The notes beneath the pieces were generated by a model, which was given only the letters and a program-made list of their open reading frames with translations, made no database searches and was not told the origin of the DNA. Of a stretch of DNA of 64,000 nt, positions 25,301-36,681 are shown one piece after another. Positions within the stretch are counted from its first letter, which is position 1, and the number at the start of each line of letters is the position of its first letter. The position numbers and the translations under genes were made by a program. Source of the DNA: Cotesia glomerata (lineage: Eukaryota > Arthropoda > Insecta > Hymenoptera > Braconidae); contig NC_058167.1 in the NCBI RefSeq assembly GCF_020080835.1, positions 7,782,957-7,846,956 on the forward strand, written 5' to 3'.

Positions 25301-26570
25301 TTATAAATAATTAAAATTATTTATGCGAATTCCATTTTTAAATCTTATTGTTGTCATTTAAATTAACGGTTGAATTTTATTTTTTATTTTTTATTCATTA
25401 AAGTAAAAAATATATTTTTTAGAAAGAACATAGAAGACGAAAATTAGTCACGACTATTTTTTAAAATCGGATTTTTTTGATTTTATCTCGGTACGTTTCT
25501 ATTTACATTCGTAAATCGCTCGTAAAACTAACTAATTTTTTTTTTTGCCTAAATTGACATTTATTCAACTTTATTACAAAAGAGTTTATTTTTAAGAGAA
25601 TGCGATGCTGATTAATTACACAAAGAAAGAATAGTTTACAAAAAAAGTATCTTAAAGTTTCAGTTTAAAAGAAAAATAAATAAAATAAAATGATGTAATT
25701 TAAATACACGGTCTAAAGTCCGATGATTTATTGGACGTGACTTATCGAAAAGAAATAAGTCAGACAAAAATTTTTTAAGAACATTCTAGACAGTGGAATT
25801 GAATATTAAATTTTCTAGAGAATATTCCAGTGGGATGAGTCGAGAAAGAGGTAAATAATAAATTAGATGATGTAATAAAAATTAGTTAACAAGTCAGGAG
25901 AGCCTACCACAATCGACACACGTGGAAAGCTGAAAGTATTGGACCGCTGGCGATTGCACGGCTGAGGAACATCAAGGCCAACGGCTTCTATTCGCAAAGT
26001 TGAGCGAACTCTTATTCTAAACGCTCCAAGTGGGACAAAGATTTTTAAAACAAAAATACATTTCCCGATTAGGCTTTCATTATCTATTAATTAATCGGGA
26101 AGTTTATCTTTGAGAGAAATTTTATCTTTTATGTTTGTCTTAATTGTTTTACTTCACTTTTCAATTATTTTCTTGAAATAATTCCAGAATTTAAATCAAA
26201 ACTTCTAAAAGATTAAATCTTTTAGTTGTTGTAATGAAATAAAAAAAATTTTTTTTAATTATTAAACAAATTTTATTGAAAAATTTAATACCATAATAAA
26301 ATTAAGGTCTTTTAATTTAATAAGACCATAAAAAAACTATGTTAATAATTGATACAAATTTTTTAGTAAATGTAAAAACACCTTAAGCCGTTTAAAAGTT
26401 ATACTTGTGATTTTTACGGTAACTTACAAAAAAAAAGTGTATAAATGCTTATTTATTAACTATATGCACATTATTTTGTACTCAGCGCTGCATTAAATTC
26501 CATTTTTATCAGGCGTTTTGATCTTAGTCTATTTAATAGAAAGCAAAAAGAAAAAAGAAACAATCTTAAT
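22319..26570. other. Gene-poor spacer
   Basis: AT-rich, with homopolymers. A GC-richer patch at about 25900-26040 has no recognisable protein or RNA match. The left part may still carry 5' material of FATP copy 2 and the right part the 3' UTR of the peptidase gene. I see no gene. Confidence 0.5.
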
Positions 26571-29500
26571 TCACCACTCGTTGAGGTAACTACTTTCCAG
26601 AGTATTAAAGACTTTCAAATTTTGACTGAAGCTGTAACAAAGAAAGATTAACAATTAAAATTAATGAAATAAATACATCAAGTCAGAATAAAAAAAAGTT
26701 CCTACCCTTTGAAAGCATTAGCAATCTCAGCGACCTTGGAAGGAGAGCAAACAATGGTAGTTTTGCATTGTTTGGGATCAAAAAGCGGCTTGATGTATTT
26801 ATTAGCCACGCGGTTCAAGTCTTTAATGCTGACGGTGTAGATCTTTTGGACCATCGAGCGGTTGTAGTCGTGGAAAACGTTCTTAAAGTATGATAATAGA
26901 GACTGAGATACGGCGTCTCCGACGCTTTTCTCTCTCTCGACGATTTCGAAGATCAGAGATGACTTGGCGGAGTCGTAGAGCAATCGCTCCCAGGAATTCT
27001 CGGTAATGAGGCTGCTCTGTGATTCAGAGATTATAAATTTTAATTTTATGGTCTATTAGCGGTAAAATAAACGATATTCTGGTTATAAAACTTACGACAA
27101 TGGCTTTAGTTTCCTTGTACGCTCCAATTACATCCGTGGATGCATAAAATGTCAGGTAGAGCAAACCTTCGTTTGGTTTTGCGTATAAATTGCAACCGTA
27201 TGCAAAACCTTGGCCTCTAACTTGTCTCCACATTGGTCCCTACGAATCAATTTTAAATTATGATAAATTATTATGAAATAATTATTTTATTTTTAAAAAT
27301 ATTTACCTCAACTTGAGTTAAATACTGAAGACAAACAAGCAAAGGAGCTAAGTCTGGACTCTCAAAGTCATTAAGACAAGGTCCAGTTTGTGATAAATAG
27401 GCAGACTCTACACATCCAAGTCCTAGAACACAACCTTCCAAGGGTATTTCTTCTCTTGGATTCATTAATTTCCAATCAGGTGTCACGTTCAATCTAAAAA
27501 GTAATAAAATAGTTGTAAACTTTATCCGAGTTTGAAAAAAAATTACTTTATAATCTATTATTAAGAGAATAAGTAAAATTTTGTGGCCAGTGTATTTATA
27601 TGATAAAATAGATTTTTATGGCTAAATTTGGTATCGTTGGAAAAGTCTTGACCTGGAGTTGTGCCTTTTCATCGTTTCATATCATTCTCACTAATAGTCA
27701 ATTTATAATGATAAGTATTTAGGCTGCATTCGAAAATGCTCTATCTCTAGAGACATAGTTTATAAATGACCCCGTATCGTGTGAAATATTGATATTTTTA
27801 GAGATATAAGCTCATCCTGATATTACACTCATCAAGACCTTTCATTTGAGTACCCACATCAATTTTTCATATATTTATATTTATTATATATATTTATATA
27901 TGAATAATATATCAAAATGCATGTGGGTACTCAAATGAAAGCTCTTGATGAGTGTAACATCGAGATGAGCTTATATCTTCAAAATATACAGGGTATCCCA
28001 GAAGTAACGGACGCCATTGTAGCATCTGATAAACAAAATAATTCTGAGACAAAAAGTCCTTAGCTATTTTTCAATCAGACGCATAGATAATTAATTATTA
28101 ATTAAAATAACGTCTTTTTATGCGTTAGAGAGAGAGCACTAGTATCCAGTCTAGTGCGTTCAAAGCGAAGACGATTGCACGTGTGAATGTGTAAGTAAAT
28201 ATGTGTGACTACGTTAGCTATAGAAGCTAGTTAGTCATACAGTTAGTTGTGTCTTTGTTTGGCACGTACTTTACTGGACACTGGCGCTCTTTCTCTAACA
28301 AATAAAGAGACGTTATTTTTAATTAATAATTAATTATCTATGAGGTTAATTAAAAAATGGCTAAGGACTTTTCGTCTCAGAATTATTTTTTTCATCAGAT
28401 GCTACAATGGCGTCCGTTACTTCTGGGACACCCTGTATATTATATATGTATATATGAAAAATATATCAAAAATGCATGGGGGTAATCAAATAAAAGCTCT
28501 TGATGAGTGTAACATCGGGATGAGCTTATATCTTTAAAAACGTCAATATTTAAGAAAGTACAATGCAATTTAACAAAAGTCATTATTTAATAAAGCAAAA
28601 TCTTATTTATTCTTAGTCTAAGTCCCGGCAGTCACATTGTGACTGCAAGTTTGCTAGTCTATATTATTAAGAGAATAAGAAAAATTTTGTGACCAGTGTA
28701 TTTATATGATAAAATGGATTTTTATGGTTAAATTTGGTATCGCTGGAAAAGTCTTGATCTGGAGTTGTGCCTATTCATGGTTTCATATCATTCTTACCAT
28801 TAGTCAATTTATGATGATAGGTATTTAGGCTGGATTCGAAAATACTCGTATTTCTAAATACATAATTAAGAAATGGCCTTGTATCTTGTGAACTATTGAC
28901 ATTTTTAAAGATATAAGCTCATCCCGATGTTACACTTATCAAGACCTTTTATTTGAGTACCCACATTAATTTTTCATATATTTATATATATTATATATAT
29001 TTCACAAATACCATATATGTAAAATATATAAAAAATGACATGTGGGTACTCAAATAAAAGGTCTCGATGAGTGTAACATTGAAATGAGTTTATATCTTAA
29101 AAAATGTCAATAGTTAAGAAAGTACAGTACAATTTAATCAAAGTCACTATTTAATAAAGCGAATTTTGTTTATTCATAGTTCACAAGTCATGTAGTGACT
29201 GCAAGGTTGCTAGTTATTTACTTACTTATTTTTATCAAACGTATCAAAGTTGTCGAAATTAAAGAAAGTCCACCAGGGCTTGTACAACTCAGTAACTTGG
29301 GCGCTCAATTTATCGACATTAGTCGCCATATACAAAACCATGTTGTCTTTAGCAGTCAGGATCTTCATGACAGCTTCTACTTCAGCGACAACTTCTGCTT
29401 GGCCTTCTGGCGTTCCCAACCTAGTGGCCAATTTCGTCAGGAATTGTTGCTGGCGCAGTAAGCTCGAATTGAAGTGATTGCTCTCTGTAATCCCAAAGAA

Positions 29501-32500
29501 AATAATTAATATCTGTAATTGTATTATTACGACGTTCTAATTAGCAAATTGTCTAACTCCATTTTAGAAAATCTTCCATTTGTTCGAAAAAACAATTAGT
29601 TAAAAATTTATTATCACTTAAAAAAACCATTTAATATCTAATAGAGGTATAATATTTTGGTTTGGATCATTCAAATAATTTATAATTGGACTATTTCTAC
29701 ATCAAAATATAATTTATATCAATGAAAATAAAAAATTACCTTTACTGTATATCAATCCTCGCATCAAATCCCCAGTGATTTTATTCCCTGCTTTTTTGCA
29801 CTGGGTTATTTCATTCAGCAGCTTTGAAGAAATTATTTTCAATCTCTCAGGTGTGAATTTAGTGTCGTACAGTAATTCTTTGATCCATTGAACGCCTTTA
29901 GGATATTTTGACAATTCAAGCTGCGAAATTTAATCATAATTTTTTTTGCGTTGTATAAAAAATTTAAATTTAAATAATTTACACTTGAGATAAAAAAAAA
30001 AATATTTACCTGCAGCATTAAATTAACACTGTGACTGTAAGCACCACAAGTAAACCTTGAAGGGCTTTCAAAGCCCATCCTCAAGCTAACAGCAATGGTA
30101 TCAGCTTCTAATTCCGCGACGACGTCTTCATACGGCACTAGCTCTCCGTCTCTATTAATAGGACACTCTCCAATGGCTTCTAAAATCAGCGGCATGTAAG
30201 GTCTAGCTTCCTTGGGTACCTTGAGAGTGTCCATCACCACGAACAAGTAAGCAAAGTTAGTGTTGACATGATCCAAGTAGGTAAACAGCGACAACTTGTT
30301 AACATCAAGTCTCGGGTGCTGATCACCGCCTCCAGTGGTGAAGCTGCGGATATGATGGAAGTTAATCGAATCAGTTCCAGGAACCGGGACGCTGCTCAGA
30401 ACTTCATCAGGAATGGGAGCATCATTCTGCTTGACAGCTTGCAAGTACGCTTTTTCTTTTTCTTCAAGCCCTTCTTTGCCCAATTGTTCAATTCTTTCTG
30501 CAATGCGCTTCTTCTCCTGCTCGTCCATCTCCTTCTGCTTGGCAATACTCGGCGTAGCATTAATCACCGCCGAAGGAGCGTCGATCAGATACTTCTTCAG
30601 CAAGTTAATCCAGAAACTCGCCGGTTCCTTGCCCAGCTTCTTCAAGTCCTCGATAGTATTCAATCTCTGCTCCAAGTCACTGACATCGCGGCCATAGAGC
30701 GCGTCGCCGATCAGCATGTAGGTGATTGCATCATGAGGCATGTTTTCCAGGCTGCTGAGAGTCTCCAGCTGGTGACGATGGATAACCGTAGCCATTCTTG
30801 GCATGTCTATCCCTCCGTCGACTTCATTGCTCTGGAGAATGTCCCCTAGAATTTTGGTCAGGTGGTTCTTTACCAACGGAATTTTGGGAATAGGAACTCC
30901 GCTGAAGGACAACTGGAGCATCGACTCGGAGTTTTCCGTCAGGTAGTAGTCGACGTTGCAACAGTACGGATCATCAATTTCTACAAACTCTTTCTGGATT
31001 GGACTCACCGAATTGTCCGTGAGATACTTCAGCAAAAGAGAGCAAGCTGTTAATTCGTAAATCTCGGTTATGCCTGAAGGCCCGCGCCAGCCCACGCTGA
31101 CTATTCCGTTGTCTTCGTCATCGCACGGGTAAAGAATGTCGTTGACGACACTCTCGGTGAACGGGGGGATTGGCTCATGCCAAGGGCGCTCGAACAAACC
31201 ACGACTGCCTTTAGAGAGGATTTTTTCCTCCAACGGACGCAGAGCTTTGAAAACTTCTGCGTGCTGGATCTGTCCGGTTATTATTATTGTCAGGTTCTCG
31301 GGCCGGTAGAATTGACGGTGAAATTCTTTGACCTTCTCGTTGTTTGTACTCTCTCTGAGGTTCTGCATTATTCCACCAACTACTGACTTGTACCCGCATT
31401 TTCCGGGGTACATTGCGCGGGTTAGTTCTGTGTTTGATAGAGTTTTTCCGGTGTTCTCAGTACTTTGCATCTCGCAGTAGACTACTCCGCGGTCTTCGCC
31501 TTCCCCTGATATGTAGTGGACTTCTGTGAGGTATGCTGAGTCCTAGAAAATTTTTTTAAGTTTTATTTTTGACATAAATTAATATTTAAAAAATATTTTT
31601 TAATTATTGTACAAATAGAATTTAAAAAAAAAATTTTCTTTACTATTATTCAGTAAAAAATAGTTAATCATACTTTTATTTTACACAGAAAAAAAAAATT
31701 TCTTGACTGGAGAACAAAATTCTTAGAAACTTTTCGGGTACCTGAAGGAAAACCAAATTTGTGTTGGCCGAAGTAAAAATTTTTCTTGAAATTCTATTCT
31801 TGGTGGAAGTCATTTTTTCTTAATTCAAATTATCATAAATACTTGATACAATAAATTTTTATATTTGATCAAGATTTTTAGATACTTTAGGGAAGCAGTG
31901 CCACCTACTTCAGCTGAGAAAAAAATTTTCTCACCTTGAGAAAATTTTTCTCTTGAATATTTGATACCCATTTTATATTATTTTAGCGTTTAATTATACA
32001 TATTGAATGAAAAAAATGATTCAATATTATTTGATCTTCCTATTTGACATGTTAATCAATAAAAATATTAATGAAAATTTACTTCTATCAAAATATTTAA
32101 TTTTTTGGAGCAAGAGAGAAATTTTCTCAAGACAAGAAAATTAACTTATATCAAGAACTAAATTTTTTGGAGCAAGAAGCTGAATTTTCTCAAAACAAGA
32201 TTTTCTTGGCTTAAATAAATTTTCTTGGATCAAGATACGTATTTCTTAAAGCAAGAGAATTAATTTTGTTGAAATAAGTGAAATTTCTTGTCGAAAAAAA
32301 TTTTTTTTTCACTCAAAAAAATAATTAGGAAGAAAAATATTTTCTTGGCTCAAGTGAACCTTTTTTTCTGTGCATTTAAAAAATAAATTACTACTGAGAA
32401 AATATTTTTTAAAAATTGCACTTGTAATTTTTTTTCAATTTTCTACAAATGAAATTTTTTAAAGTTTTTTTTTATAATTATTTAAGAAAAAAAAATCTAA

Positions 32501-33009
32501 ATTGACTCACTGTTAGATTAGGAAAAAGAATATGATCTAGATAGATAGGCATCAGAGTAAGAAATCCCTCGCTGCCGACAGTAGTCATCGTGTAATTAGT
32601 ATGATCTCGATCGGTCCAAGCATTAGTCCCAGAAGCGAGACATCTGTTTCCCAGAAGGTCCAGGACTCCTTTGTAAGGATAGTCCTCGCTGCCCAAGAAA
32701 ATCAAGTGCTCGAGGGTGTGCGGCAGCCCATCATCATCAAAAGCCTGAGTCGCTGGAATTTTATTTATAATTAATTATAATAAAAATAGTTTTGTTTATT
32801 TATGTCTGTGGAGATTTTTAGGTTAAGCGGTAGTTACCGAGACAGAAGTTCCCTCCGACGATAGGGCCGTCGACCTCGCCAATACATATTGTAATCCCGG
32901 TTTTAGTGGACTTGTATTTGTGAACCGGGATGGTATCGTTCGCTTTTGAGGAACAAACCAGCTCAAAACCGCCCATGTTGCTCGTTGGAGAGTTGTCTAC
33001 CGGAGCCAT
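26571..33009 (-). CDS. M16 family zinc metallopeptidase, C05D11.1-like
   Basis: Predicted cytosolic peptidase of the M16C group related to C. elegans C05D11.1 and yeast YOL098C. Exons: 33009-32838, 32752-32511, 31542-30010, 29920-29740, 29484-29226, 27493-27307, 27239-27096, 27016-26706 and 26631-26571. All junction phases agree and give 1029 residues, close to the family size. The inverted zinc motif HTLEH is at residues 69-73 and the third ligand is Glu162 in GVVYCEM, so catalysis should be intact. No signal or mitochondrial presequence is evident, which fits a cytosolic enzyme. The start is the ATG at 33009; the upstream TTG is not credible. The in-frame TAG at about 26704 is intronic: a GT donor at 26705-26704 joins the short last exon, which ends YLNEW-stop. 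Introns 2 and 5 carry transposons. Substrates are unknown. Confidence 0.92.
27554..28657 (+). mobile_element. Non-autonomous Helitron-like family, copy 1
   Basis: Begins TCTATTATTAAGAGAATAAG after a host A. It ends with a perfect hairpin (GCAGTCACA/TGTGACTGC, 28628-28646), seven bases and CTAG. There are no terminal inverted repeats and no target duplication, as expected for Helitrons. It lies in intron 5 of the M16 gene. It has been split by an inverted-repeat element at 27989-28435 and is followed without gap by copy 2. Confidence 0.75.
27989..28435. mobile_element. CAGGGTRTCCC MITE with long inverted arms
   Basis: A 447-bp element inside Helitron-like copy 1. The arms start CAGGGTATCCCAGAAGTAAC and remain complementary for about 170 bp (through ATAATTAATTATTAATTA), so most of it folds back. 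TATA lies at both flanks. No open frame. Confidence 0.8.
28658..29213 (+). mobile_element. Non-autonomous Helitron-like family, copy 2
   Basis: Uninterrupted 556-bp copy starting TCTATATTATTAAGAG directly after the CTAG of copy 1. It ends with a GTCATGTAGTGAC-type hairpin, a short spacer and CTAG, followed by host T. It gives the empty site for insertions found in copies 1 and 3. Confidence 0.75.
31684..32372. mobile_element. CACAG MITE family C, copy 1
   Basis: 689-bp repeat in intron 2 of the M16 gene, with ends CACAGAAAAA and TTTTTTTCTGTG. The body is packed with TTCTTG and CAAGAA words spaced by a few bases. A near-identical copy lies in opposite orientation at 35382-36075. Confidence 0.85.
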
Positions 33010-33640
33010 TGTGTTCAAACTGATTACTGGCTTGAAGACAGAAGCACACTGTCGAAAACCATAACCAATATTTAAACTGGCGGTTTCCCGGCTGGAGTTG
33101 TCAATTTTTCAAATTTTTGTAATACTAAAGCTAGCCGACGTTTTTAATTTTTTTTCAAAAATTAAATTAGAACAAAAAAATATTTTTTAAAAATTGCACT
33201 GACAGTTTTTCAAGTTTTTTACAAATGAAATTTTTTTCTAACAATTTTTTCAATACAAAAAAATTCTAAAAATTTTTAAATGTCGGCTAACAATTTTCAT
33301 CAAATTTTTTCATCCTTAAAAAATCTTTCATGGGGAAAAAAAGTAAATTATTAATTAGAATTTTTTTATTTTTTATTAAAAAAATTATTTGAGATCAAAA
33401 TTGCAAATTGATTTTTATTTTTTAAAATAGATTTATTTTTAAATTAAAAAAAAAAATATTAAATCTACGGTGCAATTTTTTGAGTCCTAGATATGTTCAA
33501 ATTACCCCAATTTCAGATAAAAATAAATTTTATTATACATTGATTTTTTTTTATTATCTAATATATATTTTAAAATATCAATCTGTTGATATTAGTAGAT
33601 AAATAAAAATATAATAGAGTAAAGTAAATAATAATAGTTA

Positions 33641-34649
33641 TTATTTAGTAGCTTTAATCCAATCAATTTCTAAAGCCGCAACGCCAGCTTGATTATCCGG
33701 CAAATAAGGTCCCATATCAACTTTAAGTCCAATATTTGTAATCGCCGTTAAATCCAGCGGATTTTCTTCTACAGGTAACTCACGTCCGCGATAATACGGT
33801 TTAAAATCAGCCAGCGGTAGTTTTATCGTCGAGAATTCATTTTCTGGTGCCTTAAAAAAAAAAATTAAAGATATATAATTTAAAAGATAATCTTATAATC
33901 AAGCTAATATAAAAAGAATAATTATAAAAAATTAAATTACCGTAAATACTTGCCCGAAGACCATCGAATTATTATCAATAATTCCTCTGTGTCTTAAAAC
34001 CATTTTGTACCTCAAATTAATGCCCTGCCCGCGACACTTTATCGTCACATAATTAAAATCCTGGAGATTAAAATTAGTATCACAGCGTACAGCCGTGAAT
34101 CCCATTTTGTTCGGCCGCGGGTTGAACAGGGAGAAGAAAATAGCTCGCTGAACTAGTTGAGTCTTTTGGATCACCAGAACTGCCTTGGACATCCCCGCCG
34201 GTTTAACAGTGTCCGAGTACTCTGTCCAATTGCTGACCTGGTCTGTCCGCGTGAAGTCGAATAGTGTTTGCGTAACTCTATTTCCAAAGATTTTTATCAA
34301 TTATAATTATATTATTGCTCTAATTATAATCAGGGCTAAATTCTTCTATAATTAATTTAAATCAGGATGTTGTAGACCAAGATGATGTTATACTTTTTAT
34401 TTCACATGAAAATAGTTAATTATTTATTTGTTAATTATTTAATTGTTAATTATTTATTTGTTTGTAAACACATAGGTGCCTGATGATGTCAAAATAAAAT
34501 TGACGAAACGTCGCATGTTAAAATAAATGAAATAAAAAACATAACATCATCTTGGTCTACAACATCCTGATTTAAATTAATTAATTACAATTATTGTAAT
34601 AAATTTTTAAGTAAAAAAATATTTTTTACCCAGTTGCTGAGGCTACCAT
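33641..34649 (-). CDS. CIA30-domain protein, downstream copy
   Basis: Three exons: 34649-34630, 34277-33941 and 33850-33641, giving 188 residues. The protein is essentially one CIA30 (NDUFAF1-type, galactose-binding-like beta-sandwich) domain: LFDFTRTDQVSNW near the start and the characteristic FKPYYRGREL plus ALEIDWI near the end. Exon 2 is 337 bp, the same as in the neighbouring gene at 35118-36681, so the pair arose by tandem duplication. NDUFAF1 helps assemble complex I, but these proteins lack its N-terminal part and presequence, so that role should not be assumed. The first exon codes only MVASAT, so this copy lacks the signal peptide of its neighbour unless an upstream exon was missed. 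The start is therefore the least certain part. Confidence 0.8.
34349..34587. mobile_element. Inverted-repeat element carrying a hammerhead-like motif
   Basis: Arms of about 43 bp (34349-34391 and 34541-34587; core AGGATGTTGTAGACCAAGAT) are reverse complements. They enclose about 150 bp that contain the ribozyme-like motif at 34476-34516. It sits in intron 1 of the downstream CIA30 gene, in antisense orientation to that gene. It may be a degraded Penelope-like element terminus. Confidence 0.7.
34476..34516 (+). ncRNA. Hammerhead ribozyme-like motif (minimal type I)
   Basis: Order on the plus strand: GTGC (stem I), CTGATGA (34480-34486), one unpaired T, stem II GTCAA/TTGAC closed by an A-rich loop (34488-34504), GAAA (34505-34508), C, GTC (34510-34512, predicted cleavage after C), and GCAT pairing back to GTGC. 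All invariant core positions are present. Stem III is reduced to A-U and C-G with no loop, so a single copy would be weak and cleavage would need a dimer. This architecture is known from Penelope-like retroelements. Activity is inferred only. Confidence 0.6.
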
Positions 34650-35117
34650 GTCATACTCCGGACCGATTTAAACTGGCTGGCTAATAAAAATCCCCGGGAA
34701 ATCGATTTACAAAAATATACTCTATATCCTTGTATACTTCCTATGCACAGGACTATAAAATATGATAAAAAAAAAATTATTTAACATTTACTTGAGGTAC
34801 CAGTCGTACCAAAGACGATGAAACCAAAATGTCTATACCTATATACACAATATTTTATAAAGTTCGCGTGTCACTGTCTATTTTATTAAAGTGTAATCGA
34901 GCGTGTTCTATTTTCATTTATTTTATGATATTTATTCCAATAATTTATTTTATTACAAATGTTATATTACATTACTCATTACTCATGTATGAAAACATTA
35001 ATTTGTATCTAATATCTAATTTGCAGTACGCATAATCCTAGTTGATCGTTAATAATGTGCGGATTTATTTGGCAGCTGTAATTTTGCGAATAATTACAAT
35101 AATATTTACATAAATGC

Positions 35118-36681
35118 TTAAATAGTTGCGACAATCGTTTCAATTTCGAGAGCTGACACGCCGTGTTGCTTAAATGGCGAGTAAACACCGCCGAAAACTT
35201 GTAAGCCAAACGTCGTTATGTTTGCTGTGTCCAGCGGAGTTCCATTCAGTACTTCCTGGCCTCGATAGTAAGGTTTGAAGTTTTTCAGGGGTAAACTTAT
35301 TGTTGAAAACTCCTTATTTGTCACTGGAACCTGGAATAGAGATTTATTAGTAAAATTAGGGATTTTCTAGGGAAATAAATGCACAGAAAAAAAGGTTCAC
35401 TTGAGCCAAGAAAATATTTTTCTTCCTAATTATTTTTTTGAGTGAAAAAAAAATTTTTTTTGACAAGAAATTTCACTTATTTCAACAAAATTAATTCTCT
35501 TGCTCTAAGAAATACGTATCTTGATCCAAGAAAATTTATTTAAGCCAAGAAAATCTTGTTTTGAGAAAATTCAGCTTCTTGCTCCAAAAAATTTAGTTCT
35601 TGATATAAGTTAATTTTCTTGTCTTGAGAAAATTTCTCTCTTGCTCCAAAAAATTAAATATTTTGATAGAAGTAAATTTTCATTAATATTTTTATTGATT
35701 AACATGTCAAATAGGAAGATCAAATAATATTGAATCATTTTTTTCATTCAATATGTATAATTAAACGCTAAAATAATATAAAATGGGTATCAAATATTCA
35801 AGAGAAAAATTTTCTCAAGGTGAGAAAATTTTTTTCTCAGCTGAAGTAGGTGGCACTGCTTCCCTAAAGTATCTAAAAATTTTGATCAAATATAAAAATT
35901 TATTGTATCAAGTATTTGTGATAATTTGAATTAAGAAAAAATGACTTCCACCAAGAATAGAATTTCAAGAAAAACTTTTACTTCGGCCAACACAACTTCG
36001 GTCTTCCTTCAGGCACCCGAAAATTTTCTTGAGCCAAGAATTTAGTTCACCAGTCAAGAAATTTTTCTTTCTGTGTGGATACTCACTTCGAAAGTCTGCT
36101 CATAAGAGGTGTCGTCGTTTGAAGCAAGCCCTTTGTGTCTCAAAACAACCTTGTAATGCTCGTTATTGCCCTGGGCGCGACACTTTATTTCGATATTGGT
36201 GTATCCGCTTAAATCCCAGGTAGTAGGCATTCGTACTCCGGCAAATCCGGCTCCGTTTGGCTGGGGGTTCAAGAGCGTAAAGAAAATTCCGCGTTGAAAT
36301 AATTGAGTTTTTTGTAGAGTTAGTACGGCTTTAGACATTCCTGGCGTTCGAACGGTGTCTGAAATTTCTGACCAATTGTCTACATTGCTGGCCGTTGTGA
36401 AATCAAATAATGAGTACTGATTTCTGAAAAAGTTATTCTTTTTTAAAGTTTGTCTAGAATTTTTTGTGACCATTTTTGGATTTTATTTAATATGTAAATT
36501 ATTTTTTAAAATTGCATTTGTTGTAATTGACAATTTTTATGTATAGAATTTTTTTGTTAAAAAAATTATCAAATAATTAATTTTATTTTCAAAATTTTTT
36601 ACAATCAATTAATTACCCTTTGACGGCTTGTGTCCATGTTACCCCCATCATGATGCTAGCAATCATGTGAGATAATCTCAT
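35118..36681 (-). CDS. Secreted CIA30-domain protein, upstream copy
   Basis: Exons 36681-36617, 36423-36087 and 35330-35118 give 204 residues. Residues 1-19 (MRLSHMIASIMMGVTWTQA) look like a signal peptide. The rest is a single CIA30/galactose-binding-like domain with LFDFTTASNVDNW, then FKPYYRGQEV and SALEIETI. The exon phases and the 337-bp middle exon match the downstream copy. CIA30 domains are best known from complex I assembly factor NDUFAF1, but a secreted stand-alone domain points to another, unknown role, possibly carbohydrate or ligand binding. Intron 2 carries a family C MITE. An AATAAA at 35068-35063 lies about 50 bp after the stop. The start is 288 bp from the divergent RPA12 gene, so the two probably share a promoter. 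Confidence 0.85.
35382..36075. mobile_element. CACAG MITE family C, copy 2
   Basis: 694-bp copy in intron 2 of the upstream CIA30 gene, inverted relative to 31684-32372, with the same ends and TTCTTG/CAAGAA-rich body. The pair forms a 690-bp inverted repeat about 3 kb apart. Confidence 0.85.

Noticed and set aside
25900..26040. GC-richer patch as a missed exon or RNA gene
   Set aside because: No consistent frame, splice pair or RNA motif.
26702..26705. In-frame TAG after NAFKG as the end of the M16 peptidase
   Set aside because: A GT donor overlaps it, and splicing to 26631 keeps frame and yields a short final exon with a stop, matching the family length better.
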